DNA of 38,117 nucleotides from an uncultured Pseudomonadales bacterium (GCA_943842505.1 CALTDI010000017.1:1-38117), one strand, 5' to 3'; positions 7,709 through 18,007 are shown, numbered from the stretch's first letter. A program made the numbers and translations. The notes: generated by a model from the sequence alone, not told the origin.

Positions 7709-10485
7709 AGCTCGTCTTCGCTCCCTAGAAACTGAGCCTGTTCCGATTCGGCCACACGGCAGAGGGGGCCAAGATCGCAGTGTTGGCAAGTTGTATAGCC
7801 TCGAGTAGGTGCTATCGCCGCGAGGCCATCTTCGAATTCCTGTACAAGCGAGTAAATCGTCTTGTTCCAGAATTCGTGTAAGTCCGGCCAGTCTCCAGCG
7901 AAGCTTTTCGCCTGGCTATTGGTTTTCACAGTCACGCCGAGGCTGCTTATGCCGATCGGGCTTATTAGCCCAATATTCTCAGCATTCAACTGATAGATAA
8001 GTGTTGCGCTTACCGGCTTCTCACCACTGTCCTGAATCGCAATCTGATACAGTGGTAGCTGCATATCATCTGGCCGCTCGTCCAGCCACTTGTAGTTAGT
8101 GTGCTTGCCAGTCTTGTAGTCGATGAGAGCCAGGCTGCCATCCTCAAGCTGGTCGACTCGGTCTATTCGCAGTGATAGGGCAAGCTTTGAATGCTTCCAG
8201 CTAACGGCCATCTCATTCTGGAGTATGGTGAATTCAGTTCGTTGTTGCTCTAATGCGAGAAAGCCATTCAAAAGCTTCGACAAGCGCTTCTGCTCGAGTA
8301 GGGAAAAAGCGGGAGTCATGATCTCGGGGTGATGTGTTCTCAGGAAGTCGGTAGCAATCTTTGCGCTAGCGCTGACCAGTTCCTGTAATTCACCTAGCGA
8401 CCGCTCATATAGGTCCTTAGAATTTCCAATCTCCAACCCCATATTCTCCAACGCTTTGTGTAAGGCATTGCCCCTGGCGATTGGGTTCAATCCATGGCTA
8501 AACTCTTCGAGCGCATTTGCTCTGAGTCGATTTCTGGCGAAGGCCCTAAAGGGGCAATTCGATTGATTGCTGAGCAAGCCGGTACCGCCAAGAACTTCCT
8601 CATCGGGTCGAAGCGGCACGTGGAGAACATCCTGGAATCTCTCTAAGTGGTTTTTTGCTCTCGCTATTGCCGAAGGCTTTCTCTCGCGATCGTCCTCGTT
8701 ATTGGCATTGCCTGTACCTGTTGCGGCCTCAGCAAAGAGTATTTCCTGGAGTAATGCGCTGGGCCTGATAGATAACTCATCTTCGAGAGTGTGGTGACTA
8801 ATAACCATGGTGCCGGCGGTATTTCTGCGCAGCGTTACCAGTTGCTTAATGGCGGTTTCCAATTGCTGTTGGTTGGAACTGTTGGGCATTCCCAGTTCCT
8901 GCTGCAGCCTATAGGGTAGAAAAGGAACTGGGTTTATAGCCTGTGGAAAATTCTTATCATCCGCCGCGAGCACCCATACATGATCGAACACAAGGTCTTG
9001 CGACTCCTCGATATCGAGCATAGAAATCTGTAGGCGATCATCGAAATTCAGGTTTACATTCGACTGCTTTAGAAAGGTCTGTAATTTTCTGAGTGCCTTG
9101 GTGATTGAGATATTGCCGAGAATGGCAGAGGAGGCGGAGAAGCGCTGTATGCTCTGTTGCCACTGGCCTGCTAGTCGTTGATTAACCTCTTTACAGTCGG
9201 TACCAGGCCAGCCTAGAGTCTGAAGTTGCTTGGTAAACAGCTGTAGCCAGTGGCGAAGAGTTTGGTGGCTGCCGGCATGGCGCGCCAGCTCGCTAAATTC
9301 GAGTAATGCAGCCGCAAGAATCGGACAGTAGTGCTGCCTTGTTTCTTGCAGCATAAATTGACGCAATTGGCTAAGCCGAATCTCCGCCTCGGCTTTCTTG
9401 CGCAGAGTAGTCTCCAGGGCGATGCGCGACTGAATTTCGCTTTCGGCACCCGTGGTAAAGGGAGACTGTAATAGCCTGCAGAATCGTTCGCTATCCACCA
9501 GGTCGTAATTCAATGACAGTAGTGAGATAGCCCTATTGAAGTGCGCTGTCTCGTCCAGTTTTTCGCTGCTGTGGTAGCGATTCAGAACTCTTGAAAGATC
9601 GAAGCTTTCAATGGTATTGGTAGTGCTCGCCTTAAATAGAGCCTCTTCAATCAGAGTTTCCAAAGAGCGGGCAGGATCAACGACTATGCCTATGTGCGCT
9701 TGCGCCGACTGCCGGGCCTTGTCCTGGCACCACGCTATGCATGCGGCAACTTCATCTTTAGTGTTCTGATAACTGCAGTTTGTGCTCGCGGCATCAGTCT
9801 CGGCAAAAGACGGACCGAGCTGTTTGCCTGAGGCTTCTTCCCCCTGTCTGCTGACATCACTAACGCGTGAAAATGCTTCAAATAGTTCTGCGTAGAGCGG
9901 GGGTGCTTGATTGAAGTTAATCAGGCCTATCTTTCGTGGGAGTATTTGGCGCAGCACTTCTATATTGGCGATGATGACTTTGCCAGCATCACTAAGGCTG
10001 AGGGCGTTATTCTTCGTGCAGGCCGTTTCAAACTGATTACTCCATTCGAGAAACGTCTGAAAGTCTACGGCACTTTGATAGTGGTCGATTTTGTCCGAGG
10101 ACGCTACCTTCCACTGTTTAAAGAACTGATGGCTTCTGGCTACCGAGTTTGCGGTTTCCTCGCTATTGAGCAGAGGGTATCTGTCATAACTTGACTCTAC
10201 AATTTGTAGCCAAAGTTCTTGTTCGTCGAAGCGACTTAACAGCGTCATTTTATGAAAGGGAGCAATGCCTTGTGAGGCAGCGAGTTGCCACAGTTGTTGA
10301 ATATAGATATCGATGGCGAATACGGATGGGCGTTGCCACCCCGAGAGCGTGCTTGCATCACGCGCTTGAGTGCTGGCGAATTCCCGCAAAATACCGTCAA
10401 CGCTGCGGTTGTTAGGTGTCAGTAAGGTGAAGCCCTGTTGCAGCAAGGGAAGTAGCGGCTCAATATTGAATCGACGTATTGTCAC
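7705..10485 (-). CDS. AddB-like PD-(D/E)XK nuclease with Fe-S cluster and degenerate helicase domain
   Basis: The 926-residue partner of the downstream AddA-like protein. It resembles the family annotated as probable DNA repair protein (TIGR03623, from memory). The N-terminal half looks like an inactivated helicase: where AddB has a Walker A loop, only FTLLTPNNRS is seen, without GKT/GKS. The C-terminal nuclease is complete: CPFRAFARNRL, RGNALHKAL, RIDRVDQLEDG, ALIDYKTGK (Asp and Lys), the Q-x3-Y motif QLPLY, and a terminal CQHCDLGPLC (C-x2-C-x5-C). The last motif, with the earlier Cys of NCPF, matches the four-cysteine 4Fe-4S staple of AddB. The start is GTG at 10485, 3 bases after the mnmH stop, so coupled translation is likely. 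Confidence 0.9.
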   Translation of the reverse strand: MTIRRFNIEPLLPLLQQGFTLLTPNNRSVDGILREFASTQARDASTLSGWQRPSVFAIDIYIQQLWQLAASQGIAPFHKMTLLSRFDEQELWLQIVESSYDRYPLLNSEETANSVARSHQFFKQWKVASSDKIDHYQSAVDFQTFLEWSNQFETACTKNNALSLSDAGKVIIANIEVLRQILPRKIGLINFNQAPPLYAELFEAFSRVSDVSRQGEEASGKQLGPSFAETDAASTNCSYQNTKDEVAACIAWCQDKARQSAQAHIGIVVDPARSLETLIEEALFKASTTNTIESFDLSRVLNRYHSSEKLDETAHFNRAISLLSLNYDLVDSERFCRLLQSPFTTGAESEIQSRIALETTLRKKAEAEIRLSQLRQFMLQETRQHYCPILAAALLEFSELARHAGSHQTLRHWLQLFTKQLQTLGWPGTDCKEVNQRLAGQWQQSIQRFSASSAILGNISITKALRKLQTFLKQSNVNLNFDDRLQISMLDIEESQDLVFDHVWVLAADDKNFPQAINPVPFLPYRLQQELGMPNSSNQQQLETAIKQLVTLRRNTAGTMVISHHTLEDELSIRPSALLQEILFAEAATGTGNANNEDDRERKPSAIARAKNHLERFQDVLHVPLRPDEEVLGGTGLLSNQSNCPFRAFARNRLRANALEEFSHGLNPIARGNALHKALENMGLEIGNSKDLYERSLGELQELVSASAKIATDFLRTHHPEIMTPAFSLLEQKRLSKLLNGFLALEQQRTEFTILQNEMAVSWKHSKLALSLRIDRVDQLEDGSLALIDYKTGKHTNYKWLDERPDDMQLPLYQIAIQDSGEKPVSATLIYQLNAENIGLISPIGISSLGVTVKTNSQAKSFAGDWPDLHEFWNKTIYSLVQEFEDGLAAIAPTRGYTTCQHCDLGPLCRVAESEQAQFLGSEDEL

Positions 10486-10488
10486 TGC

Positions 10489-11592
10489 CTAGCTGTTCCT
10501 GTTCAGGTGTGATGCCCAGGAGAGGAATTCGTCTCTAGTGCCTCTATAGACGACACGGTTTAGTTTTTTGTTAATCTGGTATTCGTACATAGGATCGTAG
10601 TAGTCGCATAGTAGGTGTTTGATCCACAGCTTGTGCAATGATTCTGACTCGCCGGGGTCGGTATGTGTCAATGCCTCATTCATGATGGCGTGGAGCTGCG
10701 TAAATTTCTCGCCTCCAAGGCGTTTCTGTATTCGTTGCAAGCTGCCCAGAAGGAAGTCGGAAAAATTTTGCTGAGCAGCTTCTCTATCTTGATTCTGAAA
10801 ATCTTTGTAGTTGGAGTAGATGTAATCTTTGTAGATTGTCTCTATGCGAGCCTCGAGAGTTTCTTCCAGCATGGCGATGGGTGAATCGCCCATCTTGTCA
10901 TGGAATTCCTTCGGTATGGAAAGAGAGCCTATTGCACGACTTTCGTCCTCCAGGAATAGATGTTCGGCTTTCTCGTAGGGAAGCTTTAGCAGCGCTATAG
11001 CGAGGTGATTCTCAAAATCAATCTGTGTGGGCTGAGCAACAATACGTCGCCCGAAAGCCGAGCCGCGATGATTAGCCAGGCCCTCCAGATCAATGCTGTA
11101 GTTAAGCGCATTGATCAGGTGCGTTTTAGCACTGCCAGTTTTTCCGCCTATGATCATGAAGCTGGATTGGCCGGTTACCGTTTCTATTGTCTTCAAAAGG
11201 AAGTGCCGCAGTGCCTTGTACCCTCCCTCGACGAGGGGGACATCAATACCCTGATCGATCATCCATTGCTGCACCGTCTGCGAGCGCAGGCCGCCTCGAA
11301 AGCAATAGACAGAGGCAGAGGGGTTGCGCTTAAGAAAGTCTTTCCATTTGTTGAGGCGCTCCAATTTGCTGTCACCGCTAACCAGTTCGTTGGCGAGGAT
11401 TATGGCGGCATCCTGACCCGCGCTCTTGAATTGTTTGCCGACCTCGTGTCGTTCATCGTCTAGAAGTAGCGGTAGATTTACAGAGGCAGGAAAGGCGCCA
11501 CGCATAAACTCCAAGGGGGCACGAATGTCAATCAGCGGGCTACCCTGGCTAAGCAGATCTCGAAATTCTGATTCACGTAATTTTGAAGGCAT
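10489..11592 (-). CDS. mnmH: tRNA 2-selenouridine synthase MnmH/SelU
   Basis: Converts 2-thiouridine to 2-selenouridine at the wobble base of Lys, Glu and Gln tRNAs by geranylation and selenophosphate attack. The 367-residue protein has an N-terminal rhodanese domain with active Cys97 in VYCFRGGLRSQ, the same residue number as in E. coli, and VEGGYKALR after it. A P-loop domain follows with Walker A GGKTGSAKT (149-157). SelD, which supplies selenophosphate, is not in this window. It is the first gene of a minus-strand operon with the AddB- and AddA-like genes (3-base gap, then 4-base overlap). The ATG at 11592 has only a weak ribosome site. Confidence 0.95.
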   Translation of the reverse strand: MPSKLRESEFRDLLSQGSPLIDIRAPLEFMRGAFPASVNLPLLLDDERHEVGKQFKSAGQDAAIILANELVSGDSKLERLNKWKDFLKRNPSASVYCFRGGLRSQTVQQWMIDQGIDVPLVEGGYKALRHFLLKTIETVTGQSSFMIIGGKTGSAKTHLINALNYSIDLEGLANHRGSAFGRRIVAQPTQIDFENHLAIALLKLPYEKAEHLFLEDESRAIGSLSIPKEFHDKMGDSPIAMLEETLEARIETIYKDYIYSNYKDFQNQDREAAQQNFSDFLLGSLQRIQKRLGGEKFTQLHAIMNEALTHTDPGESESLHKLWIKHLLCDYYDPMYEYQINKKLNRVVYRGTRDEFLSWASHLNRNS

Positions 11593-11743
11593 GGTGTCCG
11601 CGGCGTCGACATTATTGTAATTAGTCAGATCGATAAGTGTAACACCTGACAGTTTCTAGCCCTAGGCCATAGCGAGGAAGCATGCAGGTCTTGGAACGAT
11701 TTTTGCGATTGCTGCCGTCAGCCCGTATCATCATTGTACTTTT

Positions 11744-12394
11744 ATGTTTTCCCAGATTAGGAGCAGGGCGATCTCAGATAATAGTGTAGACAAAGACATT
11801 GCTGGAGAGGCCACAGATAGCCCAGGCACAGCCGTCGACCCATTTGAATCGCTGCGCAAAATCAAGAGTCGTGGACCTGCGCCTGTGCATCTTTGGGATC
11901 CGCCGTTTTGTGGCGATATGGATATGGTCATCGCGCGGGATGGAACATGGGTTCACGAGGGGCAGCCGATTCGACGCCCGGCAATGGTTAAGCTGTTCGC
12001 GTCAGTACTGAAGTTGGAGGATGACGGTGACTACTACCTGGTGACGCCGGTTGAAAAAGTCAGGATTCAGGTGCAAGACTGCCCCTTCGTCGCTCTGGAA
12101 ATGGAAGTCGAGGGTGAGGGTGAGGGGAGGCAGCAGAACCTGACTTTTACAACGAATGCCGGTGAGGTTGTGACCGCTGGCGCTGAGCATCCAATCCGCA
12201 TCGGCGTTAACCCCGAGACTGCTGAGCCCCATCCTGTAGTGCATGTGCGTAGCGGCCTTAATGCCCTGATTAACCGTGCTGTTTTCTATCGTCTGGTAGA
12301 TTTGATGGAGCCGCGTAAAACGCAGTCCGGTCAATTGCTCACTGGCATATACAGTGACGGGGAATTTTTTACTTTCGATGCTCTGGCTGACTAG
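11744..12394 (+). CDS. DUF1285 family protein
   Basis: A 216-residue soluble protein of the DUF1285 family, whose function is unknown. The family signature is clear: VHLWDPPFCGDMDMVIARDG, then TWVHEGQPIRRPAMVKLF, DDGDYYLVTPVEKVRIQV, DCPFVALEM and NALINRAVFYRLVDL. The first 45 residues are poorly conserved, and the ATG at 11744 lacks a good ribosome site, so the true start may be somewhat downstream. It is divergent from mnmH across a 151-bp gap and upstream of etfBA, with its own stop and no overlap. Confidence 0.88.
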   Translation: MFSQIRSRAISDNSVDKDIAGEATDSPGTAVDPFESLRKIKSRGPAPVHLWDPPFCGDMDMVIARDGTWVHEGQPIRRPAMVKLFASVLKLEDDGDYYLVTPVEKVRIQVQDCPFVALEMEVEGEGEGRQQNLTFTTNAGEVVTAGAEHPIRIGVNPETAEPHPVVHVRSGLNALINRAVFYRLVDLMEPRKTQSGQLLTGIYSDGEFFTFDALAD

Positions 12395-12436
12395 GGTTCG
12401 AATGTCTGTAAATGCTGTCACAATTGCCGCGTAATG

Positions 12437-12465
12437 TTGACCTAAACCACTAAAAACGGCATTAT
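12437..12465 (+). promoter_or_regulatory. Candidate promoter for etfBA
   Basis: TTGACC (12437-12442) and CATTAT (12460-12465), separated by 17 bases, lie in the 157-bp gap before etfB. The -35 matches 5 of 6 consensus bases and the -10 matches 4 of 6. Assigned by eye. Confidence 0.45.
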
Positions 12466-12551
12466 TGCCCCCTTTTTTCGAGCGGTGAAAACGGAATTTT
12501 CCCGGCGCGAACCAGTTAAACCATTCTTGTTAGACACACTATGGAGAATCC

Positions 12552-13301
12552 ATGAAGATTCTTGTTGCTATAAAGCGCGTCGTTGATGCGAACGTTAAAG
12601 TTAGGGTTAAGGGCGACGGCACCGGCGTCGATCTTACTAATGCCAAGATGGCGATCAATCCTTTCTGTGAGATTGCTATTGAAGAGGCAATTCGGATTAA
12701 GGAGTCTGGAGCGGCTGACGAAGTTATTGCTGTCTCTGTAGGTCCTAAGGTGAGTCAAGAGCAGATTCGCACTGCATTGGCCTTAGGAGCCGACCGTGGA
12801 ATTCTGGTAGAAACTGATCAGCAGGTAGAGCCTCTGGCCGTGGCCAAAATTCTCAAGACTCTGGTAGAGAAGGAAGGGATAGACCTCGTTATTCTGGGCA
12901 AGCAGTCTATCGATACTGACAATAATCAAGTGGGGCAAATGCTTGCTGCATTGTGTAATTATCCCCAGGGTACTTTCGCCTGCAAGGCGGAATTTAAAGA
13001 CGGTAAGATCGAGGTTACTCGTGAAATAGATGGGGGTGAACAGACCGTTCTACTTAGTCTGCCAGCCATCATTACTACCGATTTGCGCCTCAATGAGCCT
13101 CGCTACGCGTCGCTGCCTAATATCATGAAGGCGAAGAAGAAGCCCATAGACGAAACAACTCCTGCAGATCTTGGTGTAGATATAAGCTCCAAGCTACAGA
13201 CGTTAAGTGTCGAAGCTCCTGCTGAGCGAAGTGCAGGCGTTATCGTCGAGTCCGTTGAAGAGTTGGTTAACAAATTAAAGACTGAAGCTAAAGTCATATA
13301 G
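12552..13301 (+). CDS. etfB: Electron transfer flavoprotein subunit beta
   Basis: The small subunit of the heterodimeric ETF that collects electrons from acyl-CoA and other dehydrogenases and passes them to ETF-ubiquinone oxidoreductase. It has 249 residues, standard for the family. It starts [19 protein letters not shown], followed by the AMP-binding and recognition features: [42 protein letters not shown] and [24 protein letters not shown] lies 5 bases before the ATG at 12552. The subunit alpha gene follows 9 bases after the stop, so the pair is an operon. Confidence 0.97.
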   Translation: MKILVAIKRVVDANVKVRVKGDGTGVDLTNAKMAINPFCEIAIEEAIRIKESGAADEVIAVSVGPKVSQEQIRTALALGADRGILVETDQQVEPLAVAKILKTLVEKEGIDLVILGKQSIDTDNNQVGQMLAALCNYPQGTFACKAEFKDGKIEVTREIDGGEQTVLLSLPAIITTDLRLNEPRYASLPNIMKAKKKPIDETTPADLGVDISSKLQTLSVEAPAERSAGVIVESVEELVNKLKTEAKVI

Positions 13302-13310
13302 GTGGTAAGC

Positions 13311-14237
13311 ATGTCAATTTTAGTAATAGCAGAACACGATAACGATTCAATCAAGACAGCCACCTTGAACACCATTACTGCGGCTGCGGCCATTGGTGGT
13401 GATGTTCATGTGTTAGTTGTGGGTTCCGGCTGTCAGCAAGCCGTAACTGCGGCGGCAGAGATTGCCGGGGTTGCGAAGGTAATCAGCGCAGACGCCGAAG
13501 CTTATGCGCATCAGTTGCCAGAAAGCGTAGCACCGCTGGTTGTAGACCTAGCCAAGGGGTATACACACATCTTGTCGGCAGCAACGACTACGGGGAAGAA
13601 TTTGCTGCCCCGCGTTGCGGCATTGCTAGATGTTGCGCAGATATCAGATATCGTGGAAGTTAAGAGTGATGATACTTTCGTGCGGCCTGTTTATGCGGGT
13701 AATGCCATGGCGACGGTGCAATCGTCGGACAGTGTAAAGGTTATAACCGTTCGCACCACGGCTTTCGCCGAAGCGCAGAAGGGGGGAAGTGCCCCCATCG
13801 AGTATTCAGATTTCGCCAGCACGCAGGAGCTATCCGCTTTCGTTAGTGAGCAACTCTCTGTCTCGGAGCGTCCAGAGCTAACGGCTGCATCGATTGTGAT
13901 ATCAGGCGGTCGTGGCATGCAAAACGGTGAGAATTTTGTACTATTAGAGAAGGTGGCAGATAAGTTGGGTGCTGCTATAGGTGCATCCAGGGCTGCGGTT
14001 GACGCCGGCTTCGTTCCCAATGACATGCAAGTGGGTCAGACGGGCAAGATTGTGGCTCCCGATCTGTATATTGCGGTAGGTATTTCTGGAGCGATCCAGC
14101 ATCTTGCGGGCATGAAGGACAGCAAGGTGATCGTCGCCATAAACAAAGATGAAGAAGCGCCAATTTTTCAGGTGGCCGACTATGGTTTGGTTGCTGATTT
14201 GTTCAAGGTGCTGCCAGAGCTAGAAGCTGCTCTCTAA
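13311..14237 (+). CDS. etfA: Electron transfer flavoprotein subunit alpha
   Basis: The FAD-carrying large subunit of ETF, 308 residues. The N-terminal domain begins [15 protein letters not shown]. The C-terminal FAD domain contains [50 protein letters not shown] and the [21 protein letters not shown] loop, all family hallmarks. The ATG at 13311 was chosen over an in-frame GTG at 13302 because the family begins at this Met and an AGGTGG ribosome site overlaps the end of etfB just upstream. A hairpin about 90 bases past the stop may end the etfBA transcript. Confidence 0.97.
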   Translation: MSILVIAEHDNDSIKTATLNTITAAAAIGGDVHVLVVGSGCQQAVTAAAEIAGVAKVISADAEAYAHQLPESVAPLVVDLAKGYTHILSAATTTGKNLLPRVAALLDVAQISDIVEVKSDDTFVRPVYAGNAMATVQSSDSVKVITVRTTAFAEAQKGGSAPIEYSDFASTQELSAFVSEQLSVSERPELTAASIVISGGRGMQNGENFVLLEKVADKLGAAIGASRAAVDAGFVPNDMQVGQTGKIVAPDLYIAVGISGAIQHLAGMKDSKVIVAINKDEEAPIFQVADYGLVADLFKVLPELEAAL

Positions 14238-14264
14238 GTTTTTGGCAAACACATTGTTTGTAGG

Positions 14265-14318
14265 CTAACAATAGGCAAACAATAGTCATAACATAGACTA
14301 AAGATAGTCAAACAATAG
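14265..14318. repeat. Three short copies of C(A/T)AACAATAG
   Basis: CTAACAATAG (14265-14274), CAAACAATAG (14276-14285) and CAAACAATAG (14309-14318) lie between etfA and the terminator. The related dyad CAAACA...TGTTTG is just upstream at 14246-14260. They look like local slippage or decayed duplications in an AT-rich spacer. No function can be assigned. Confidence 0.6.
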
Positions 14319-14325
14319 GTAAAAA

Positions 14326-14346
14326 AAGCCCGGTTTAACCGGGCTT
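14326..14346. terminator. Intrinsic terminator between etfA and rne (strongest for rne)
   Basis: AAGCCCGG (14326-14333) pairs with CCGGGCTT (14339-14346) across a 5-base loop. On the minus strand the hairpin is followed by seven T residues (the A-run 14321-14327), so it is a classical terminator for rne, which ends at 14438. On the plus strand the downstream sequence is less T-rich (CACTTTCTG), giving a weaker terminator for etfBA. Confidence 0.85.
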
Positions 14347-14437
14347 CACTTTCTGTAGTAAGTGCTTAGAGTAGAAACGTCGTCTTTCACTCTCTCTTAC
14401 ACTTTTCCTCTATCGCTTACACTCGCTAGCCCTGTAC

Positions 14438-17239
14438 TTAGCCTTCCTTATTTTGCTGTTTCTGAGCGGCCATTTCGCGTCGCTTAACTTCCCGCGGGTC
14501 GTTCGATGCGCGACCCGAAGCGGCGACTGGCGCTACGGCAGCGCCACTTGGCTTAGGCGCCGTGGCGGGCTGTGCTGGTGCTGGTGCTGGTGCCGGGCTC
14601 GCGGGCTTTGCTTCAGGTTTAGCAGCTGCCGGTGCCGGGTTGGCGGGCTTTGCTTCAGGGTTAGCTGCAGCCGGCGCTGGGGCAGGTTTGCCAGTCGCGT
14701 CTTTATTGCCAGAACTTTCAGCTGGCGCCGGTCGATCTTCGCTTTTGTTCTCGCGTGGAGTCGATTGCACAGGCTTCTCTGCTGCTGGCGCTGGTGAATT
14801 CTGCGCAGCTTGCACGATTGTAGCCGGCGCTGAACTGCTGCTCGCAGGTTTCGGGCTTTCCTGTACTTTTGCTGGAGCTTGTTGCGGTATGTCAGTCGAA
14901 GCGGGCGTCGGCTGTGATACTACCGGGGCTGCAGTCTTCGTCTCCTGGCTAGCCGTCGCAGCCACGTTCGTGTCTGGGCTACTCGATGGCTGTTGAGCCT
15001 GATCACCGCCCCCGACAGCTGGCTGTGAGGGAGCAGAATCGGCTGCCACATTCGCATCGGCGCGATTGTTTGTCCGGCTCGATTGCTGTCTTCGCTGGTT
15101 ACGACCCTGGCCCGATCTGTTTCCATTGTTTGATGCTTCAGGCGCCGCCTTGTTGCCATCTACTTCCACAACAGCTGCAGCTGCGGGCTGTTGATCGGGC
15201 GACTGTTCGCTGTTTGGCGTGGCTTGATCTGACCTTGGCCCTCGCTTGCGCTGGTTCGAGTTGCGTGGGCGTTTGTTGGCTGGTCTTCTTTGCGCCCTAG
15301 GCTCTGAATTTTGCTCAGGGCTATCAGTCCGCACAGCCTTATCTTGTGTGTTAGCGTTTTCATTTTCAGGCTTGGCTTTGCTGCCGTCGCTATTCTTGTT
15401 CGGCTGGTTGCGTCGCTGATTCTGGTTGGATGACTTTCCACCGCGATCTCTGCGTGAATCGTTACGCTGTTGATTACCACCGCGAGACTGCTGTCCGCGC
15501 TGATTTTGGTTGCGTGAACCCTGTCGCGATCTATTGCGATTACCACCTTCAGGTCTTTTCTTCGGCTCTTCTTTGTTCTTCTCGGGAGTGCCGAACAGGG
15601 AAGCGAATAGTCGCGCAAAGAAACCTTTCTTGGGCGCCGGCTTTTTGGGCTGCGGTGGCGATCGTTGTTCCGGCAGATTACTTACCGCTGGTTTTTGCAC
15701 TGACGCGGTTTGTTCTTTTGATTTCGCATTAGGAGGTGGCTCTACGACGGCTGTTACATCTACCTCATAGACTTCGTCCTGCTGGTTCACCGCAGTAATT
15801 TCGTAATGCGGAGTTTCAAGTTCAGGGTTAGGGATTATTAGCACCCTGGTTGAACTCTGCTCTTCGATTTCTGCTAATGCAACGCGCTTCTCGTTCAGCA
15901 GATAAGATGAAAGGACCAGCGGCACGGTTGCTCTTACTTCCTGGCACTTCTGCTTGTTGGCTTCTTCCTGCACGATTCGCAAGATAGACAGGCATAGTGA
16001 CTCAACGTCACGGATGGTTCCCTGTCCGCTGCAACGTGGGCAAACAATTGCACTGGTTTCTCCCAGCGAGGGACGTAATCTCTGTCGAGACATCTCTAAT
16101 AGACCGAAGCGTGAGATGCGCCCGACTTGTACGCGCGCGCGATCGGGCTCTAAGGCGTCGCGCATTCTATTCTCAACTTCGCGCTGATTACGGCTTGAGT
16201 TCATGTCGATGAAGTCGATGACCACCAGCCCGCCCATGTCTCGCAGGCGTAACTGCCTAGCGATTTCGTCAGCAGCTTCAAGATTGGTATTCAGTGCTGT
16301 TTCTTCGATATCAGCTCCACGAGTAGCTCGCGAGGAGTTGATGTCGATAGAGATCAATGCCTCGGTCGGATCTATGACAACTGAACCACCGGCAGGAAGC
16401 TTTACTTCGCGTTCAAAGGCGCTCTCTATCTGTCCTTCGATCTGATAGCGGTTAAATAGAGGTAGCTTGTCTTCATATAGCTTAATTCTGTTTTCGTATT
16501 GCGGCATTACCTGCTTGATGAAGGTGATAGCTTCTTGAAAGGACTCTGGGGTATCGAAAAGTACCTCGGCGATATCCTTGCGCAGGTAGTCTCGAATCAT
16601 GCGGATAATTACGTTGCTTTCCTGATAAATCAGGAAGGGGGCAGGTTTCTCAGTACTCGCATTCTGTATCGCGGTCCACAACGATAGCAGGTAGTCTAGA
16701 TCCCATTGCAGTTCTTCTTGAGCTTTGCCAACGCCCGCGGTGCGCACGATCATTCCCATGCCATCGGGAATTTCCAGGCCACGTAAGGCTTCTCTTAGTT
16801 CGGAACGGTCATCGCCTTCGATGCGACGTGATATGCCTCCGGCTTTTGGGTTATTTGGCATTAATACCAAGTACCGACCGGCAAGGCTTATGTAGGTGGT
16901 TAGGGCGGCGCCTTTATTGCCGCGCTCTTCCTTCTCAACCTGAACGATAACCTGAGTGCCCTCAGGCACCAGCTCCTTCATGTTGCTGGATTTCACATCC
17001 TTGGCGTAATACTGCTTGGCGATCTCTTTCAGAGGGAGAAAGCCATGACGATCGGCTCCAAAATCGACGAAGGCAGCTTCGAGGCTAGGCTCTACACGAG
17101 TCACTTTGCCTCTGTAGATATTTGCCTTTTTCTGTACACGGGTGCGGTTTTCGATGTCTAGATCGTAAAGCTTCTGACCATCGACGAGGGCGACACGAAG
17201 CTCTTCTTCCTGTGTCGCATTAATAAGCATTCTTTTCAT
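14438..17239 (-). CDS. rne: Ribonuclease E
   Basis: The essential endoribonuclease and degradosome scaffold, acting on mRNA, tRNA and rRNA precursors at the inner membrane. It has 933 residues. The catalytic half (1-510) opens [21 protein letters not shown] and contains the S1 domain (about 37-120), catalytic Asp299 (SIDINS) and Asp342 (IDFIDM), and zinc-link CPRCSGQG (Cys400, Cys403), each four positions before its E. coli counterpart. [14 protein letters not shown] (about 537-550) looks like the amphipathic membrane anchor. Arg/Asn/Gln-rich RNA-binding sequence follows, then a long Pro/Ala/Lys-rich tail that includes two 14-residue repeats ([14 protein letters not shown] type). Scaffold motifs for partner proteins could not be identified. 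rluC, its usual divergent neighbour, is absent. Autoregulation through a long leader is known in E. coli. Confidence 0.97.
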   Translation of the reverse strand: MKRMLINATQEEELRVALVDGQKLYDLDIENRTRVQKKANIYRGKVTRVEPSLEAAFVDFGADRHGFLPLKEIAKQYYAKDVKSSNMKELVPEGTQVIVQVEKEERGNKGAALTTYISLAGRYLVLMPNNPKAGGISRRIEGDDRSELREALRGLEIPDGMGMIVRTAGVGKAQEELQWDLDYLLSLWTAIQNASTEKPAPFLIYQESNVIIRMIRDYLRKDIAEVLFDTPESFQEAITFIKQVMPQYENRIKLYEDKLPLFNRYQIEGQIESAFEREVKLPAGGSVVIDPTEALISIDINSSRATRGADIEETALNTNLEAADEIARQLRLRDMGGLVVIDFIDMNSSRNQREVENRMRDALEPDRARVQVGRISRFGLLEMSRQRLRPSLGETSAIVCPRCSGQGTIRDVESLCLSILRIVQEEANKQKCQEVRATVPLVLSSYLLNEKRVALAEIEEQSSTRVLIIPNPELETPHYEITAVNQQDEVYEVDVTAVVEPPPNAKSKEQTASVQKPAVSNLPEQRSPPQPKKPAPKKGFFARLFASLFGTPEKNKEEPKKRPEGGNRNRSRQGSRNQNQRGQQSRGGNQQRNDSRRDRGGKSSNQNQRRNQPNKNSDGSKAKPENENANTQDKAVRTDSPEQNSEPRAQRRPANKRPRNSNQRKRGPRSDQATPNSEQSPDQQPAAAAVVEVDGNKAAPEASNNGNRSGQGRNQRRQQSSRTNNRADANVAADSAPSQPAVGGGDQAQQPSSSPDTNVAATASQETKTAAPVVSQPTPASTDIPQQAPAKVQESPKPASSSSAPATIVQAAQNSPAPAAEKPVQSTPRENKSEDRPAPAESSGNKDATGKPAPAPAAANPEAKPANPAPAAAKPEAKPASPAPAPAPAQPATAPKPSGAAVAPVAASGRASNDPREVKRREMAAQKQQNKEG

Positions 17240-17519
17240 AATAGGTTCACTTGTCGTTGAACCAGATAAGAAAACTCAGGAGGGAATACCGAGTGGGGTG
17301 TGCATAGCTCTCGGGGAGTTATGAACGAGGGCAACGAAGAAGCGAAATCGGGTGGATTGGGCTTCAGCTACAGCAAATTCTTAACGTTTTAACAATAATA
17401 AACCAGCCATAGACATGCTATGACTTGTTTCGTGCTCAATGGACTGCCTGTTTGAGGCTCGCTGTTGCATATAATCTATTGTTTTTGTTGAAAATATTAC
17501 TTAGTTTTGTTTTTCGTTG

Positions 17520-17539
17520 CCCAGCTGATTTGAGCTGGG
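17520..17539. other. Hairpin 280 bases upstream of rne, candidate leader structure
   Basis: CCCAGCT (17520-17526) and AGCTGGG (17533-17539) form a perfect 7-bp stem with a 6-base loop. On the plus strand it is followed by TTT, and on the minus strand it is followed by an A-rich stretch. Its distance from the rne start is compatible with a structured rne 5' UTR like the E. coli rne5 element, but I could not verify the motif; it could also be a weak plus-strand terminator. Confidence 0.35.
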
Positions 17540-18007
17540 TTTCAGCGCAGCATCAGCTGCCTTTCTCGAATACTAAATCCTAAACTTATCCGGTTTGTCT
17601 CATCATGACCATTAAGGCATGACTTTTAATAACTGTTTAATGGGTTAGCAGTCTATCTAGCTATCTGCTGATTCCCATGCGTGGGTCCAATCAGTCTTAT
17701 GAAGCTGTAATTCTGCCTCTGTGGTCACGGCTAAATGGCTCGGACCTTGTATAGTTGTCGTCAGGAGATCTCAGTCCAATAGGTCTCAATATTTACTGAA
17801 GACTTCTATACGCCCTGTATCCGCGCAGTATGGCGCTTGTGAATCACAGGACAGCTCTCTCGAATACGTAGATAGAGGGAACATGGCGATGGAATATAAC
17901 AGTAAAGTCTGTGGGACTCAATTAGCGGCGCGCTGTTTTCGCTAAATTTTCTCAAAAAAACAATAACCTGCATCATTCTCAGAAGATGAATTCTCGAGTT
18001 TAGAGGG

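Noticed and set aside
9907..10415. Plus-strand open frames inside the AddB-like gene
   Set aside because: They lie opposite a well-supported coding sequence with clear motifs and have no ribosome site.
11774..12421. Minus-strand open frames opposite the DUF1285 gene
   Set aside because: The plus-strand protein carries clear family motifs; the opposite frames show none.
14453..15770. Several plus-strand open frames opposite the 3' part of rne
   Set aside because: They are low-complexity Gly/Ala/Cys shadows of the Pro/Ala/Arg-rich RNase E tail.
17721..17945. 74-codon open frame in the rne/recombinase gap
   Set aside because: No ribosome site, random composition and no recognisable motif; kept as non-coding.
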